A stretch of 64,000 nt of DNA from Hydrogenophaga sp. (GCF_019635465.1 NZ_JAHBZK010000012.1:1-64000); one strand, 5' to 3'; counted from the stretch's first letter, positions 7,914 through 17,154 are shown. Program-made: numbers and translations. Notes: a model not told the origin generated them from the letters alone.

Positions 7914-8836
7914 CACAGCTCCTTGCGGATGTCGACCAGCCGCGTGAGGCCCCAGATGATCATCAGCACCACCGCCAGCAGGATGACGGCGTTGGCGGCG
8001 GCCAGCGGGAACTGCAGGTAGCTGGTCTGCACCTGGATGATCTTGCCCACGGATGCGATCTGCTGGCCACCCATGACGCCGATGGTCACGAAGTCGCCCA
8101 TCACGATGGTGATGACGAAGATCGAACCGATGATGATGCCGGTCTTGGACAGCGGCACGATCACGTTCCACAGCGTCTGCCAGCCGCTGGCGCCGGCGTC
8201 GCTGGCGGCCTCGAGCAGGCTGCGGTCGATGCGCATCATGCTGTTGAAGATGGGCACGATCATGAACATCGTGTAGAGGTGCACGAAGGCCAGCACCACC
8301 GAGAAGCCCGAGAACAGCAGCCACTCGATGGGCTCGTCCACGATGCCCAGCCCGGTGAGCGTCTGGTTGACCAGGCCGTTGCGCCCGAGCAGTGGCACCC
8401 ACGAGATCATGCGGATCACATTGGACGTCCAGAACGGCACGGTGCACAGCACGAACAAGGCCGTCTGCATGCCGCTGGAGCGCACATGGAACGCCAGGAA
8501 GTAGGCCACGGCAAAGCCCAGCACCAGCGTGATCAGCCACACCAGCAGGCAGAACTTGAGCGTGGAGATGTAGGTCGAGAGCGTGACGCAGAAGTCACCG
8601 TGATCGGTGAGCGCCGAGCAGCCCTCGAAAATGCTCACGTAGTTGCGCAGCGTGAAGCCCGGCAGCAACTCGTATTCGTTGAAGTCCCAGAAGCTGACCA
8701 TCAGGATCAGCCCCAGGGGCAACAGGAAGAACAGCACGAACACCACCGTGTACGGCGTGGCCTGCCACCAGGCCGGCACCGGCCGCTCGGGAGTGTCGGC
8801 GACGCCGTGCGCCGCTGGGGTGGACGAACTGCTCAT
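7913..8836 (-). CDS. ABC transporter permease, PotB-like
   Basis: A 307-residue permease pairing with the next gene. It has an N-terminal hydrophobic helix (TVVFVLFFLLPLGLILMVSF) and the EAA loop LLEAASDAGASGWQTLWNVIVPLS. Family members of PotB/PotH type form the first half of the translocation pore. An in-frame TTG lies 12 nt upstream at 8848, but the ATG at 8836 is preferred. The gene is separated from the binding-protein gene by 234 bp rich in hairpins. Confidence 0.87.
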   Translation of the reverse strand: MSSSSTPAAHGVADTPERPVPAWWQATPYTVVFVLFFLLPLGLILMVSFWDFNEYELLPGFTLRNYVSIFEGCSALTDHGDFCVTLSTYISTLKFCLLVWLITLVLGFAVAYFLAFHVRSSGMQTALFVLCTVPFWTSNVIRMISWVPLLGRNGLVNQTLTGLGIVDEPIEWLLFSGFSVVLAFVHLYTMFMIVPIFNSMMRIDRSLLEAASDAGASGWQTLWNVIVPLSKTGIIIGSIFVITIVMGDFVTIGVMGGQQIASVGKIIQVQTSYLQFPLAAANAVILLAVVLMIIWGLTRLVDIRKEL

Positions 8837-8941
8837 GGAATGGGTCAATCAGGAAAGAATGGACGGAGGGCCCGTCGCGGCGAGCGCAGCGAAGCCCCCT
8901 CCAGGCCACCGCGGAACCGGCTTTGCCGGGCCGCAGGTGGC

Positions 8942-9028
8942 GCCCCCTCCGGGGGGCTGAGGACCGCGGCTCCGAGCCTGCCTGCGCAGGCTTGGACGGG
9001 ACGAAGGGTCATCGCCTCTGGCGATGAC
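8942..9028. other. hairpin cluster between binding-protein and permease genes
   Basis: The 234-bp gap 8837-9070 holds no gene. It contains several perfect stems: GCCCCC/GGGGGC at 8942-8957, a GCCTGCGCAGGC palindrome near 8980, and GTCATCGCC-TCT-GGCGATGAC at 9008-9028. Such clusters between binding-protein and permease genes usually protect or attenuate mRNA so that the binding protein is made in excess. No T-run follows, so a strict terminator is unlikely. Confidence 0.5.
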
Positions 9029-9070
9029 GCGGCCTGCAAGGCACGCCACAGGCGGCGCGGGGGGAGGCCG

Positions 9071-10357
9071 TCAGGCCGCGACGAATTCGTTCCACTTCCT
9101 GACCATGTACTCGTTCTCGTCCATCACCGCGTTCCAGCAGGCGATGCCGCCCATGCGCTGCTCGTAGCTGCCGCCGTCGCGCACGCTGCCGGTCTTGGCC
9201 AGCACGTCGCCGTTGGGGCTCTTGATGTCCTGGGTGGCGGCCTTGCCTTCCATCCAGTAGGCCCACTCGTAGGCTTCCATCTTGGCCTTGGCGGTTTCCA
9301 GCACGGCGCTGTAGTAGCCCTGGCGGTTGAGGTAGGCACCGGCCCACCCGTCGAGGAACCAGTTGATGAACTCGTAGGCGCCGTCGAGCTTCTTGCCCGA
9401 GAGCGTGGCCGGCAGACCGAAGCCGGCTGCCCAGGCGCGATAGCCTTCCTTGAGCGGCTGGAACACGCAGTCGATGCCCTTGGTGCGCACGGCGGTCACG
9501 GCCGGGCTCCACATCGACTGGATCACCACCTCGCCCGAAGCCATCAGGTTGACGGACTCGTTGAAGTCCTTCCACAGGGCGCGGAACTGGCCCGACTTCT
9601 TGGCTTCGATCAGGGTCTTGATCGTCAGGTCGATCTCGGCCTTGGTCATGTTGCCCTTGTCGGCGTACTTGTGGATGCCCATGGCTTCCACCACCATGGC
9701 CGCGTCCATGATGCCGATCGAGGGGATGTTCAGGATGGCGGCCTTGCCCTTGAACTCGGGGTTGAGCAGCTCGGCCCAGGAGGAGATCGGGCGCTTGATC
9801 AGGTCGGGGCGGATGCCCAGCGTGTCGGCGTTGTACACGGTGGGGATCAGGCTCATGAACTGCGTGGGCGACTTGGCGAAGACCTTGCTCTTCTCGCCTT
9901 CCAGGAAGATGACCTTCTTGGGTGCCGTGCCCTGGTCGCCCACCGCCTTGCCGGCCACCGTGCCGGTGGTGAACAGCGAGGTGATCTTGTCGGCGTTCTT
10001 GATCTTCTTGACGTCGATGCCCTTGAGGTTGCCGGTGGGCACGATCTTCTTGAGCGAGAAGTACTCGGTGTCGATCAGGTCGAAGCTGTTGGGCGCGGTC
10101 ACGGCGCGCTTGGTCACGTCGTCGGTGGTGACGGCCACGTACTGGATCTTGATGCCGGTGTCCTTCTCGAACTTCTCGGCAATGGTCTTGTCCTGGTTCA
10201 CCGCGGTGCCCAGGTAGCGCAGCACGATCTTCTCTTGCGCATGCACGGCCGGGCCGACGCCGCTGGCCAGGATGCCGGCCATGCCGGCGGTGCCTTGCAG
10301 CAGGCTGCGGCGCGAGATGCCGGCCTGGCCGGACTTGCTGTCGAGGGAATCGGACAT
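9071..10357 (-). CDS. ABC transporter substrate-binding protein, Tat-exported, PotD-like
   Basis: A 428-residue periplasmic binding protein. The N-terminus carries a twin-arginine signal ([15 protein letters not shown]) with a cleavage site near AVHA-QE at about residues 40-42. The mature protein begins [20 protein letters not shown] and contains family features such as [13 protein letters not shown] and [19 protein letters not shown]. It belongs to the spermidine/putrescine-type extracellular binding proteins (cluster D). The ligand is not evident. A ribosome site (AGGAG) precedes the ATG. Confidence 0.88.
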   Translation of the reverse strand: MSDSLDSKSGQAGISRRSLLQGTAGMAGILASGVGPAVHAQEKIVLRYLGTAVNQDKTIAEKFEKDTGIKIQYVAVTTDDVTKRAVTAPNSFDLIDTEYFSLKKIVPTGNLKGIDVKKIKNADKITSLFTTGTVAGKAVGDQGTAPKKVIFLEGEKSKVFAKSPTQFMSLIPTVYNADTLGIRPDLIKRPISSWAELLNPEFKGKAAILNIPSIGIMDAAMVVEAMGIHKYADKGNMTKAEIDLTIKTLIEAKKSGQFRALWKDFNESVNLMASGEVVIQSMWSPAVTAVRTKGIDCVFQPLKEGYRAWAAGFGLPATLSGKKLDGAYEFINWFLDGWAGAYLNRQGYYSAVLETAKAKMEAYEWAYWMEGKAATQDIKSPNGDVLAKTGSVRDGGSYEQRMGGIACWNAVMDENEYMVRKWNEFVAA

Positions 10358-10410
10358 GGGTGTGCTCCTGTGGTGGTGTGAACGAAAGGGAAGACGGATG
10401 CGAAAAGGTG

Positions 10411-11418
10411 TCACGCGCCGAAGCTGTGGGCGCGTTGGGGGTCCCAGGTGAGGCGGGCGCGCTCGCCCAGCTGGAAGGGGCGTTGCAGGTAGCGCGCCTC
10501 GGGCACCATGACCGAGACGGTGTCGGTGCTGTCGCCGTCGAGCTTGAGGCCGATCAACACGTAGGTGCCCTGGTACTCCACGTCGCTCACCGTGGCCTGC
10601 CAGTCGCTGCCGCTGGCGGCTTCGTCGAGCGTGATGTGGTCGTTGCGCACGGCGACCTTGCCGTGTGCGGTGGCCAGCACGTTGTGGCCGCCCATGAAGC
10701 GCGCCACGAACTCGCTGGCGGGCCGGTTGTAGATCTGGTGTGGGCCGCCGACCTGCTCGATGCGGCCGTGGTTCATCACCACCATGGTGTCGGCCAGCGC
10801 CATCGCCTCTTCCTGCGAGTGGGTGACGTGGATGAAGGTCAGGCCGAGGTCCTTTTGCCATTGGCGCAGCTCGGCGCGCATCTGGATGCGCAGAAAAGGG
10901 TCAAGCGCGGACAGGGGCTCGTCCAGCAGCAACACCCTGGGCTGGGTGATGAGGGCACGCGCCAGCGCCACGCGCTGCTGCTGGCCGCCGGAGAGTTCAC
11001 CCGGCTTGCGCTGCGCCAGGTGGCCCATGGCCACGCGCTCCAGCAGCGATTGGGCCCGCGCCTGGCGCTCGGCCTTGGCCACGCCTTTCATCTTGAGGCT
11101 GAAGGCCACGTTGTCCAGCGCGCTGAGGTGCGGGAACAGGGCGAAGCTCTGGAACATCATGGCGGTGCCGCGGCTGGCCGCGGGCAGAGCGGTGATGTTG
11201 CGGTTCTCCAGCAGGATGTCGCCGCTGGTGGTGCTCTCGTGCCCCGCGATCATGCGCAGGGTGGTGCTCTTGCCGCAGCCCGAGGGGCCGAGCAGGCAGC
11301 AGTAGCTGTTGGGGGCGATGCGCAGATCGATGCTGTCCACGGCCACGCTGGTGGGCCCGTAGCGTTTGGTCAGCGCGATCAGCTCGACGGCGGCTGGGGT
11401 GGGGGCGTCGGTGGACAT
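10411..11418 (-). CDS. ABC transporter ATP-binding protein, PotA-like
   Basis: A 335-residue ATPase, first gene of the importer operon. It has Walker [11 protein letters not shown]-loop [10 protein letters not shown], signature [15 protein letters not shown], Walker [13 protein letters not shown] and the H-loop HVTHS. A C-terminal TOBE-like domain (about 235-335) is typical of PotA/MalK-class importers. The only in-frame ATG giving a complete N-terminus is at 11418. The order ATPase, binding protein, permease, permease, GntR, racemase indicates one regulated uptake unit. Confidence 0.92.
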   Translation of the reverse strand: MSTDAPTPAAVELIALTKRYGPTSVAVDSIDLRIAPNSYCCLLGPSGCGKSTTLRMIAGHESTTSGDILLENRNITALPAASRGTAMMFQSFALFPHLSALDNVAFSLKMKGVAKAERQARAQSLLERVAMGHLAQRKPGELSGGQQQRVALARALITQPRVLLLDEPLSALDPFLRIQMRAELRQWQKDLGLTFIHVTHSQEEAMALADTMVVMNHGRIEQVGGPHQIYNRPASEFVARFMGGHNVLATAHGKVAVRNDHITLDEAASGSDWQATVSDVEYQGTYVLIGLKLDGDSTDTVSVMVPEARYLQRPFQLGERARLTWDPQRAHSFGA

Positions 11419-11451
11419 GGCGTCTGTTCTTGCATGTCCCGTGCCAGGCAG

Positions 11452-11486
11452 TTTTGTACGCAATCGGCGAAAGATTGCGTACAAAA
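11452..11486. promoter_or_regulatory. inverted-repeat operator at importer operon promoter
   Basis: Arms TTTTGTACGCAATC (11452-11465) and GATTGCGTACAAAA (11473-11486) are a perfect 14-bp inverted repeat around a 7-nt centre. On the minus strand TACAAA (11458-11453) could be the -10 of the ABC operon, so a bound protein would block transcription. TTGTAC-type half sites are common for GntR/FCD regulators; the GntR gene of this operon is the natural candidate. Confidence 0.6.
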
Positions 11487-11627
11487 GGCACTGACTTTGT
11501 GCGCGCACCGCCGATGGCGGTGGTGCCAGCGGGGCACAACAGTGCGCGCGCACCGGCGGCGGGCGCACCAACCCCGGGATGGTGCGGGCCGATCGCGGGC
11601 CATGGCGTCGCGCCGGGCGGCAGCGCC

Positions 11628-11633
11628 GATAAT
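11628..11633 (+). promoter_or_regulatory. -10 of dapF, leaderless start predicted
   Basis: GATAAT then CGCCGCC directly before the dapF ATG, 8 nt from the last base of the hexamer to the A of ATG, equal to the rnpB spacing. Confidence 0.5.
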
Positions 11634-11640
11634 CGCCGCC

Positions 11641-12516
11641 ATGCAGATCCGCTTCACCAAGATGCAGGGCGCGGGCAACGACTTCGTCGTGCTCGATGAA
11701 ACGCGCGGCCTGCTCGGCTTGAACGCGGCGCAGTACCGCTTCCTGGCCGATCGCCATTTCGGCGTGGGGGCCGACCAGATCCTGTCGGTGCGGCCGTCGC
11801 CGGGCGAGGGGCTGGACTTCGAATACGTGATCCACAACGCCGACGGCGGCGAGGTCGAGCACTGCGGCAACGGCGCGCGCTGCTTTGTGCGCTACGTGCA
11901 CGACCAGCACCTGAGCGAGCGCAACCCGCTGCGGGTGAAGGTCAAGAACGGCGAACTCGAACTGCGTCGCCTGGCCGACGGGCGCGTCACGGTCGACATG
12001 GGACCGCCGGTCTTTCACCTGCCGGCGGTGCCCTTCGTGTCCACCGGCCTCAAGCCGGAGCGGGTCGGTGGCTTCGAGCGGTGGCCGCTGACCCTGCCCT
12101 ATGCCGGCGATGTGCCGGTGGCCGTGCTGTCCATGGGCAACCCGCATGCCGTGCTGCGTGTCGACGACGTCGACAGTGCGCCGGTGGCCGGCTGGGGGCC
12201 GCTGATCGAGCGCCATGAGCGCTTTCCGCAACGCGTCAACGCCGGCTTCTTGCAGGTGGTCGACCCCCACACCGTCAAGTTGCGCGTGTACGAGCGCGGC
12301 GCCGGCGAAACGCTGGCCTGCGGCACCGGCGCCTGTGCGGCGGTGGTGGCCGGCATCCGCCTGGGCTGGCTGGCCGAGCGTGTGGACGTTCACACCCGCG
12401 GCGGCGTGCTCACCATCGAATGGCGCGCCACCGAGTCGCTGGATGCGCCGGTGTTCATGACCGGCCCCGCCACCCCGGTGTTCGAGGGCGTGATTGATGT
12501 GCCCGACCTGAGCTGA
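11641..12516 (+). CDS. dapF: diaminopimelate epimerase
   Basis: Converts LL- to meso-diaminopimelate in the cytoplasm, feeding lysine and the MurE substrate used by the dcw genes downstream. The protein has 291 residues, near the usual 275-290. Both catalytic cysteines are visible: Cys75 in HCGNGARC and Cys227 in LACGTGAC. The start [14 protein letters not shown] is canonical. The next gene (DUF484) begins 20 bp later and then xerC, the conserved proteobacterial dapF-DUF484-xerC order. A GATAAT hexamer directly before the ATG suggests a leaderless mRNA. Confidence 0.96.
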   Translation: MQIRFTKMQGAGNDFVVLDETRGLLGLNAAQYRFLADRHFGVGADQILSVRPSPGEGLDFEYVIHNADGGEVEHCGNGARCFVRYVHDQHLSERNPLRVKVKNGELELRRLADGRVTVDMGPPVFHLPAVPFVSTGLKPERVGGFERWPLTLPYAGDVPVAVLSMGNPHAVLRVDDVDSAPVAGWGPLIERHERFPQRVNAGFLQVVDPHTVKLRVYERGAGETLACGTGACAAVVAGIRLGWLAERVDVHTRGGVLTIEWRATESLDAPVFMTGPATPVFEGVIDVPDLS

Positions 12517-12536
12517 CCCAGACAACCCTTCCGACC

Positions 12537-13235
12537 ATGAACCAACCCATTCCACCGATCACCGAGGACGACATTGCCCAGTACCTGGCCAACAGCCCGG
12601 ACTTCTTCGAGCGCCACGCCGGCCTGCTGGCCGAGGTGCAGCTCACCAGCCCCCACGGTGGGCGCGCGGTGAGCCTGCAGGAGCGCCAGGCCGAAATGCT
12701 GCGCGAGAAGATCAAGGGGCTGGAGCTCAAGGCCGCCGACATGGTGCGCCACGGCAAGGACAACACGGCCATCGCCGACAAGCTGCAGCGCTGGACGCGC
12801 GAACTCCTCATGGTGCGCGGCGCGGCCGACCTGCCCGCGGTGGTGGCCGCCGAACTGGCGCGTCAGTTCGTGGTGCCGCAGGTGGCCATCAAGGTCTGGG
12901 GGGTGGACGAGGTGTTCGCCCACGAGCCGTTCGCCCAGGGCGTGAGCGAAGACGCCCAGGCCTTCGCCTCGTCGCTGAGCCTGCCGTATTGCGGCAACAA
13001 CCCCGGGCTCGAAGCGGCGCAGTGGCTCGAGGATCCGGCCTCGGCCGCCTCGCTGGCGCTCATCCCCCTGCGCGTCGGTGCGGCGCCCGAGGCGTTTGGC
13101 TTGCTGGTGCTGGCGTCGGGCGATCCGCAACGCTTCACCGCCGACATGGGCACCGACTTTCTGGAGCGCATTGGCGAGCTCGCCAGTGCCGCGCTGGGCC
13201 GGCTGCGCCCGGTGGAACGGGTCTCGCTCGAATGA
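12537..13235 (+). CDS. DUF484 family protein
   Basis: A 232-residue protein of the DUF484 family. The N-terminal block (DDIAQYLANSPDFFERHAGLLAEVQL) is followed by a coiled helix (LQERQAEMLREKIKGLELKAADM) and a C-terminal GAF-like domain (about 95-225). The family is always found between dapF and xerC but its role is not established; a regulatory or partner role with XerC has been inferred from context. Its TGA overlaps the xerC ATG. Confidence 0.9.
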   Translation: MNQPIPPITEDDIAQYLANSPDFFERHAGLLAEVQLTSPHGGRAVSLQERQAEMLREKIKGLELKAADMVRHGKDNTAIADKLQRWTRELLMVRGAADLPAVVAAELARQFVVPQVAIKVWGVDEVFAHEPFAQGVSEDAQAFASSLSLPYCGNNPGLEAAQWLEDPASAASLALIPLRVGAAPEAFGLLVLASGDPQRFTADMGTDFLERIGELASAALGRLRPVERVSLE

Positions 13236-14206
13236 CCGATGCCGGCCGCCCCGCCGACGGCGATGCGGCCCTGGTCGCGGCCTACCTGGCCCATGTGCGG
13301 GTGGACAAGCGCCTGGCCGAGCGCACCGTGGCGCTGTACACCGAAGACCTGAGCAAGCTGCAATCCGCGGCCGTCGAGGCCGGTGTGGCGCTGGCCCAGG
13401 TGCAGCCCACCCACGTGCGGCGCTGGATCGCGCAGATGCACGGCGCCGGGCGCAGCCCGCGCGGCATCGCGCTCATTCTTTCGGGCTGGCGCGGTTTCTA
13501 TACCTGGCTGACCCGCCAGGGCGTGATCCAGCACCACCCGGTGCACGACGTGCGCGCGCCCAAGGCGGGCAAGCCCCTGCCCAAGGCGCTGGCGGTCGAT
13601 GACGCGGTGCGCCTGGCCGAGCACAGCCAGGACGATCACCCGGCCCTCGAAGCCCGCGACGCCTGCATCACCGAACTGCTCTATGGCTGCGGGCTGCGCA
13701 TCGGCGAGCTGGTGGGCCTGGATGTGATGGCCAGCGCGCAGGCGCGCGGCTGGATCGACCTGGACGCGGGCGAGGCCCACGTGCTGGGCAAAGGCAGCAA
13801 ACGCCGCAGCGTGCCCGTGGGCCGCAGCGCGGTGGCGGCGGTGCAGCGCTGGCTGGCCGCGCGGTCGGCCTTTGCGCGCGAAGACGCGGCCCTGTTCATC
13901 GGGCAGCATGGCCAGCGCCTGACGCCGCAGCACATCCGTGTGCGGCTCAAGCGCCGTGCGCTGCAGGCGGGCCTGTCCACCCCGGTGCACCCCCACATGC
14001 TGCGGCACTCGTTCGCCAGCCACGTGCTGCAGTCCAGCGGCGACCTGCGCGCGGTGCAGGAGCTGCTGGGACACGCCAACATTGGCACAACCCAGGTCTA
14101 CACGCGCCTGGATTTCCAGCACCTGGCCCAGGTGTACGACGCGGCCCACCCGCGTGCCCAGGGCGCGCCCGGCAAGGGGCCCGGCAAAGGACCGGGCAAG
14201 CCGTGA
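13232..14206 (+). CDS. xerC: tyrosine recombinase XerC
   Basis: Acts with XerD at dif to resolve chromosome dimers at the division septum. The protein has 324 residues. An N-terminal SAM-like core-binding domain (about 10-100) is followed by the catalytic domain with Arg156 in GCGLRIGEL, HMLRHSF, LGHANI and the nucleophile Tyr290 in TTQVYTRL. An extra Gly/Lys/Pro tail (GKGPGKGPGKP) lengthens the C-terminus beyond the roughly 300-residue norm. The ATG overlaps the DUF484 stop (ATGA), so translation is coupled. Confidence 0.94.
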   Translation: MTDAGRPADGDAALVAAYLAHVRVDKRLAERTVALYTEDLSKLQSAAVEAGVALAQVQPTHVRRWIAQMHGAGRSPRGIALILSGWRGFYTWLTRQGVIQHHPVHDVRAPKAGKPLPKALAVDDAVRLAEHSQDDHPALEARDACITELLYGCGLRIGELVGLDVMASAQARGWIDLDAGEAHVLGKGSKRRSVPVGRSAVAAVQRWLAARSAFAREDAALFIGQHGQRLTPQHIRVRLKRRALQAGLSTPVHPHMLRHSFASHVLQSSGDLRAVQELLGHANIGTTQVYTRLDFQHLAQVYDAAHPRAQGAPGKGPGKGPGKP

Positions 14207-14313
14207 GTCCTGGTGGGCAGGGAAATCCCGCTGACCCGCCCGCGCCCGCCGTCTCAAAATGAGCGACTCCGAATATTGTTGATTGCTTCTTTAACCACCC
14301 GACGAGACCACCC

Positions 14314-14751
14314 ATGAAACGCCTGCTGCAACTCCTCCAATTCACCTGGCTGGCCGCGATGCTCGGCCTGATCGCCCCGGCCCACGCGGCCGACGACACG
14401 ATCAAGACCGTCTACCACATGAGCGAAGGCATCCCGCAGGCGGTGCGTGGCCTGCGCAACATCCAGAACCACCTGTCGGCCGATCCCAAGGCCAAGATCG
14501 TGGTGGTGGCCCACGGCGCCGGCATCGACTTCCTCTTGCAGGGCGCTACCACGCCCAATGAGCAGAGTTTCGCGGGTGCCATCGGCGACCTGGCCGCCAA
14601 GGGCGTCGAATTCCGCGTGTGCAACAACACGCTGGTCTCGCGCAAGATCGACCCCGCCAAGGTGGTGCTCGAGGCCACGATCGTGCCCTCGGGTGTGGCC
14701 GAAGTGGCGCGTCTGCAAGCCAAAGAGGGCTTCGTCTACCTCAAGCCCTGA
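14314..14751 (+). CDS. secreted DsrE/DsrF-like family protein
   Basis: A 145-residue protein with a Sec signal peptide (KRLLQLLQFTWLAAMLGL, cleavage after AHA at about residue 25). The mature part has the DsrE fold pattern: KTVYHMSEG, KIVVVAHGAGIDFLL, a central FRVCNNTL with one cysteine at the usual sulfur-carrier place, and VPSGVAEVARLQAKEGFVYLKP. Periplasmic members of this family are often linked to sulfur metabolism, but nothing nearby supports a specific role. It is followed by a strong terminator, so it is monocistronic. Confidence 0.82.
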   Translation: MKRLLQLLQFTWLAAMLGLIAPAHAADDTIKTVYHMSEGIPQAVRGLRNIQNHLSADPKAKIVVVAHGAGIDFLLQGATTPNEQSFAGAIGDLAAKGVEFRVCNNTLVSRKIDPAKVVLEATIVPSGVAEVARLQAKEGFVYLKP

Positions 14752-14771
14752 GGCGATCGGGCTGGTGCCAC

Positions 14772-14795
14772 GGCCGGGCGAGTCCCGGCCTTTTT
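14772..14795 (+). terminator. rho-independent terminator of the DsrE gene
   Basis: GGCCGGG, loop CGAGT, CCCGGCC, then five T. A seven-pair GC stem with a T-run, 20 bp after the stop. Confidence 0.85.
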
Positions 14796-14806
14796 CTTGG
14801 GCCACC

Positions 14807-14812
14807 GACAAT
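14807..14812 (+). promoter_or_regulatory. -10 of rRNA methyltransferase gene, leaderless start predicted
   Basis: GACAAT then CGCGCCC directly before the ATG at 14820 (8 nt). It lies just after the terminator of the previous gene, so it must serve as a new promoter. Confidence 0.5.
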
Positions 14813-14819
14813 CGCGCCC

Positions 14820-16004
14820 ATGAAATCGATTCGACTCAAACCCGGCAAGGAGCGCTCACTGCAGCGCCATCACCCCTGGGTGTTCGATGGCGCAGTGGCC
14901 AAAGGCGGTGCCGACCCAGGCGAAACCGTGCGGGTGGACAGCGCCGATGGCCAGTTCCTCGGCTGGGGTGCGTTTTCACCGGCGTCGCGCATCCGGGTGC
15001 GGATGTGGTCTTTCGAGCAGACGCAGCGCATTGACGCCGCATTTCTGCACGAGCGACTGCGGGCCGCCATTGCGCTGCGCGATCGCTTGGCCATCCCCAG
15101 CGACGGCGTGCGACTGGTTCATGCCGAAGCCGATGGGCTGCCGGGCCTGGTGGTGGACCGCTATGGCGACACACTGGTGGCGCAGTTTGGCGCCGCCGGC
15201 GTGGAACGGTTCAAGGCGGCCATTGCCGACGCGCTCATTGAACTGACCGGCTGCACACGCCTGTACGAGCGCAGCGACACCAGCAGCCGCAAGCTCGAAG
15301 GCCTGCCCGAGGCCACCGGCTGGTTGCGTGGACAGGGTGAAAGCGCGCAGGTGTTGACCGAGCATGGCTGGCGCCTGGGCCTGGACATCGCCACCGGACA
15401 CAAGACCGGCTACTACCTGGACCAGCGCGACAACCGTGGCATCTGCCGCGATCTGGTCCAGCGCCTGAACCTGGGGGAGGTGCTCAACTGTTATTGCTAC
15501 ACCGGTGGCTTCACCGTGGCGGCGCTGGCCGGTGGCGTGTCGCACGTGGTGTCGGTCGATTCGTCGGGGCCTGCGCTGCAGCAGGCTGCCGCCAACGTCG
15601 CGCTCAATGGGTTCGACGCCGGGCGCTGCGAATGGCTGGACGCCGACGTCAACGCCACGCTGCGCCGCTTCATCGAGCAAGGGCGGCAATTCGACGCCAT
15701 CGTGCTCGACCCGCCCAAGCTGGCGCCGACGGCCGCCCACGCCGAGCGCGCCGCGCGTGCCTACAAGGACATCAACCGGCTTGGCTTCAAACTGCTCAAG
15801 CCGGGCGGGGTGCTGCTCACGTTCTCGTGTTCGGGCGGCGTGGGCGTCGAGCTGTTTCACAAGATCGTGGCCGCGGCCGGTCTGGAAGCGGGCGTTGACG
15901 GGGTCTTCCTGCATCGGCTGGGGGGCGCCCCGGACCACCCCATGACGGTCAGTTTCCCCGAAGGCGAATACCTCAAAGGGCTGGTGGTGATGCGCCGCCC
16001 CTGA
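14820..16004 (+). CDS. class I SAM-dependent 23S rRNA methyltransferase, RlmI-like
   Basis: A 394-residue enzyme of the RlmI (YccW) family, which makes m5C in 23S rRNA. An N-terminal PUA domain (residues 1-75: LKPGKERSLQRHHPWVFDGAV) precedes the EEHUD-like middle domain and the Rossmann methyltransferase. SAM motif I is NCYCYTGGFTVAAL, the substrate motif is IVLDPPKLAP, and a catalytic cysteine is in LLTFSCSGGV. The length matches RlmI (396). Position-specific activity cannot be proven from sequence. The start is fixed by the adjacent -10 and the PUA domain. Confidence 0.88.
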   Translation: MKSIRLKPGKERSLQRHHPWVFDGAVAKGGADPGETVRVDSADGQFLGWGAFSPASRIRVRMWSFEQTQRIDAAFLHERLRAAIALRDRLAIPSDGVRLVHAEADGLPGLVVDRYGDTLVAQFGAAGVERFKAAIADALIELTGCTRLYERSDTSSRKLEGLPEATGWLRGQGESAQVLTEHGWRLGLDIATGHKTGYYLDQRDNRGICRDLVQRLNLGEVLNCYCYTGGFTVAALAGGVSHVVSVDSSGPALQQAAANVALNGFDAGRCEWLDADVNATLRRFIEQGRQFDAIVLDPPKLAPTAAHAERAARAYKDINRLGFKLLKPGGVLLTFSCSGGVGVELFHKIVAAAGLEAGVDGVFLHRLGGAPDHPMTVSFPEGEYLKGLVVMRRP

Positions 16005-16064
16005 GGCTGGCGTGCATCTTGCTGACCTAAACTCGCTGCCCTTCTGCATTCATCCCGGAACACC

Positions 16065-17129
16065 ATGGCCTTGATTCCCGCCACCATCCTCACCGGCTTC
16101 CTGGGCTCGGGCAAAACGACCTTGCTCAAGCGCGTGCTCTCCGAGGCGCACGGCCAGAAGATCGCGGTGATCGAAAACGAGTTCGGCGAAGAGAACATCG
16201 ACAACGAGATCCTGGTCGCCGACACCAACGAGAACATCATCCAGATGAGCAATGGGTGCATCTGCTGCACCATCCGCGACGATCTGCGCGCCACGCTCAA
16301 CGACCTGGCCCAGAAAAAGCGCAAGGGCGAACTCGACTTCGAGCGTGTGGTCATCGAGACCACGGGACTGGCCGACCCCGGCCCGGTGGCGCAGACCTTC
16401 TTCATGGACGACGAGGTGGCCGAGCAATACCTGCTGGACGCCATCGTCACCCTGGTCGATGCCAAGCACGCAGCCCAGCAGCTCAACGATCGGCAAGAGG
16501 CGCGCCGACAGGTGGGCTTTGCCGACCAGATCTTCGTCAGCAAGGCCGATCTGGTGGACAAGGATGAGGTCGATGCGCTGATCCACCGGCTCAAGCACAT
16601 GAACCCGCGCGCGCCGATGCGCCCGGCCAACTTCGGCGAAGTGGCGATCAAGGAGGTCTTTGACCTGCGTGGCTTCAATCTGAACGCCAAGCTGGACATC
16701 GACCCCGACTTTCTCAAGGCCGACGACCACGACCATGGGCATCACCACGACCATGACCATGAGCATGGCGAGCACTGCAACCACCCGTCGCACCAGCACG
16801 GGCATGAGCACGGGCACCACCATCACCACGATGACGACGTGAAGAGTTTCGTGTACCGGGCCGATCGCGCGTTCAGCCCCGAGAAGCTCGAAGACTTCCT
16901 GGGTGCCATCGTGCAGGTCTATGGTCCGCGCATGCTGCGCTACAAAGGCGTGCTCAACATGCAGGGCACCGACCGCAAGGTGATCTTCCAGGGGGTGCAT
17001 CAGCTCATGGGCAGCGACCTCGGGCCGCTCTGGGGCGAGGGGGAGAAGCGCCAGAGCAAGCTGGTCTTCATTGGTATCGACCTGCCGCGCGACATCCTGG
17101 AGCAAGGGCTTGAGCAAAGCCTGGTCTGA
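16065..17129 (+). CDS. COG0523 (CobW/ZigA/YjiA) GTPase, putative zinc chaperone
   Basis: A 354-residue P-loop GTPase. Walker A is GFLGSGKTT (11-19), the metal-binding CXCC motif is GCICC (65-68), and the guanine-specificity motif is SKAD. A histidine/aspartate-rich loop at about 222-262 (runs such as DHDHGHHHDHDHEH) should bind several zinc ions. A C-terminal CobW_C domain follows. Family members deliver Zn to target enzymes at low zinc. The gene lies directly before a Cys-poor dksA, a linkage known from zinc-limitation regulons; no convincing Zur box was seen. Confidence 0.9.
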   Translation: MALIPATILTGFLGSGKTTLLKRVLSEAHGQKIAVIENEFGEENIDNEILVADTNENIIQMSNGCICCTIRDDLRATLNDLAQKKRKGELDFERVVIETTGLADPGPVAQTFFMDDEVAEQYLLDAIVTLVDAKHAAQQLNDRQEARRQVGFADQIFVSKADLVDKDEVDALIHRLKHMNPRAPMRPANFGEVAIKEVFDLRGFNLNAKLDIDPDFLKADDHDHGHHHDHDHEHGEHCNHPSHQHGHEHGHHHHHDDDVKSFVYRADRAFSPEKLEDFLGAIVQVYGPRMLRYKGVLNMQGTDRKVIFQGVHQLMGSDLGPLWGEGEKRQSKLVFIGIDLPRDILEQGLEQSLV

Positions 17130-17154
17130 GCACCAACCTGCCCGCACCTGACGT

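Noticed and set aside
8836-8848. TTG start four codons upstream for the PotB-like permease
   Set aside because: No ribosome site favours it and an ATG follows immediately.
7907-10381. Plus-strand open frame of about 820 codons opposite the ABC importer genes
   Set aside because: Translation is His/Gly/Asp/Arg-rich without motifs; the minus strand carries clear permease and binding-protein sequences.
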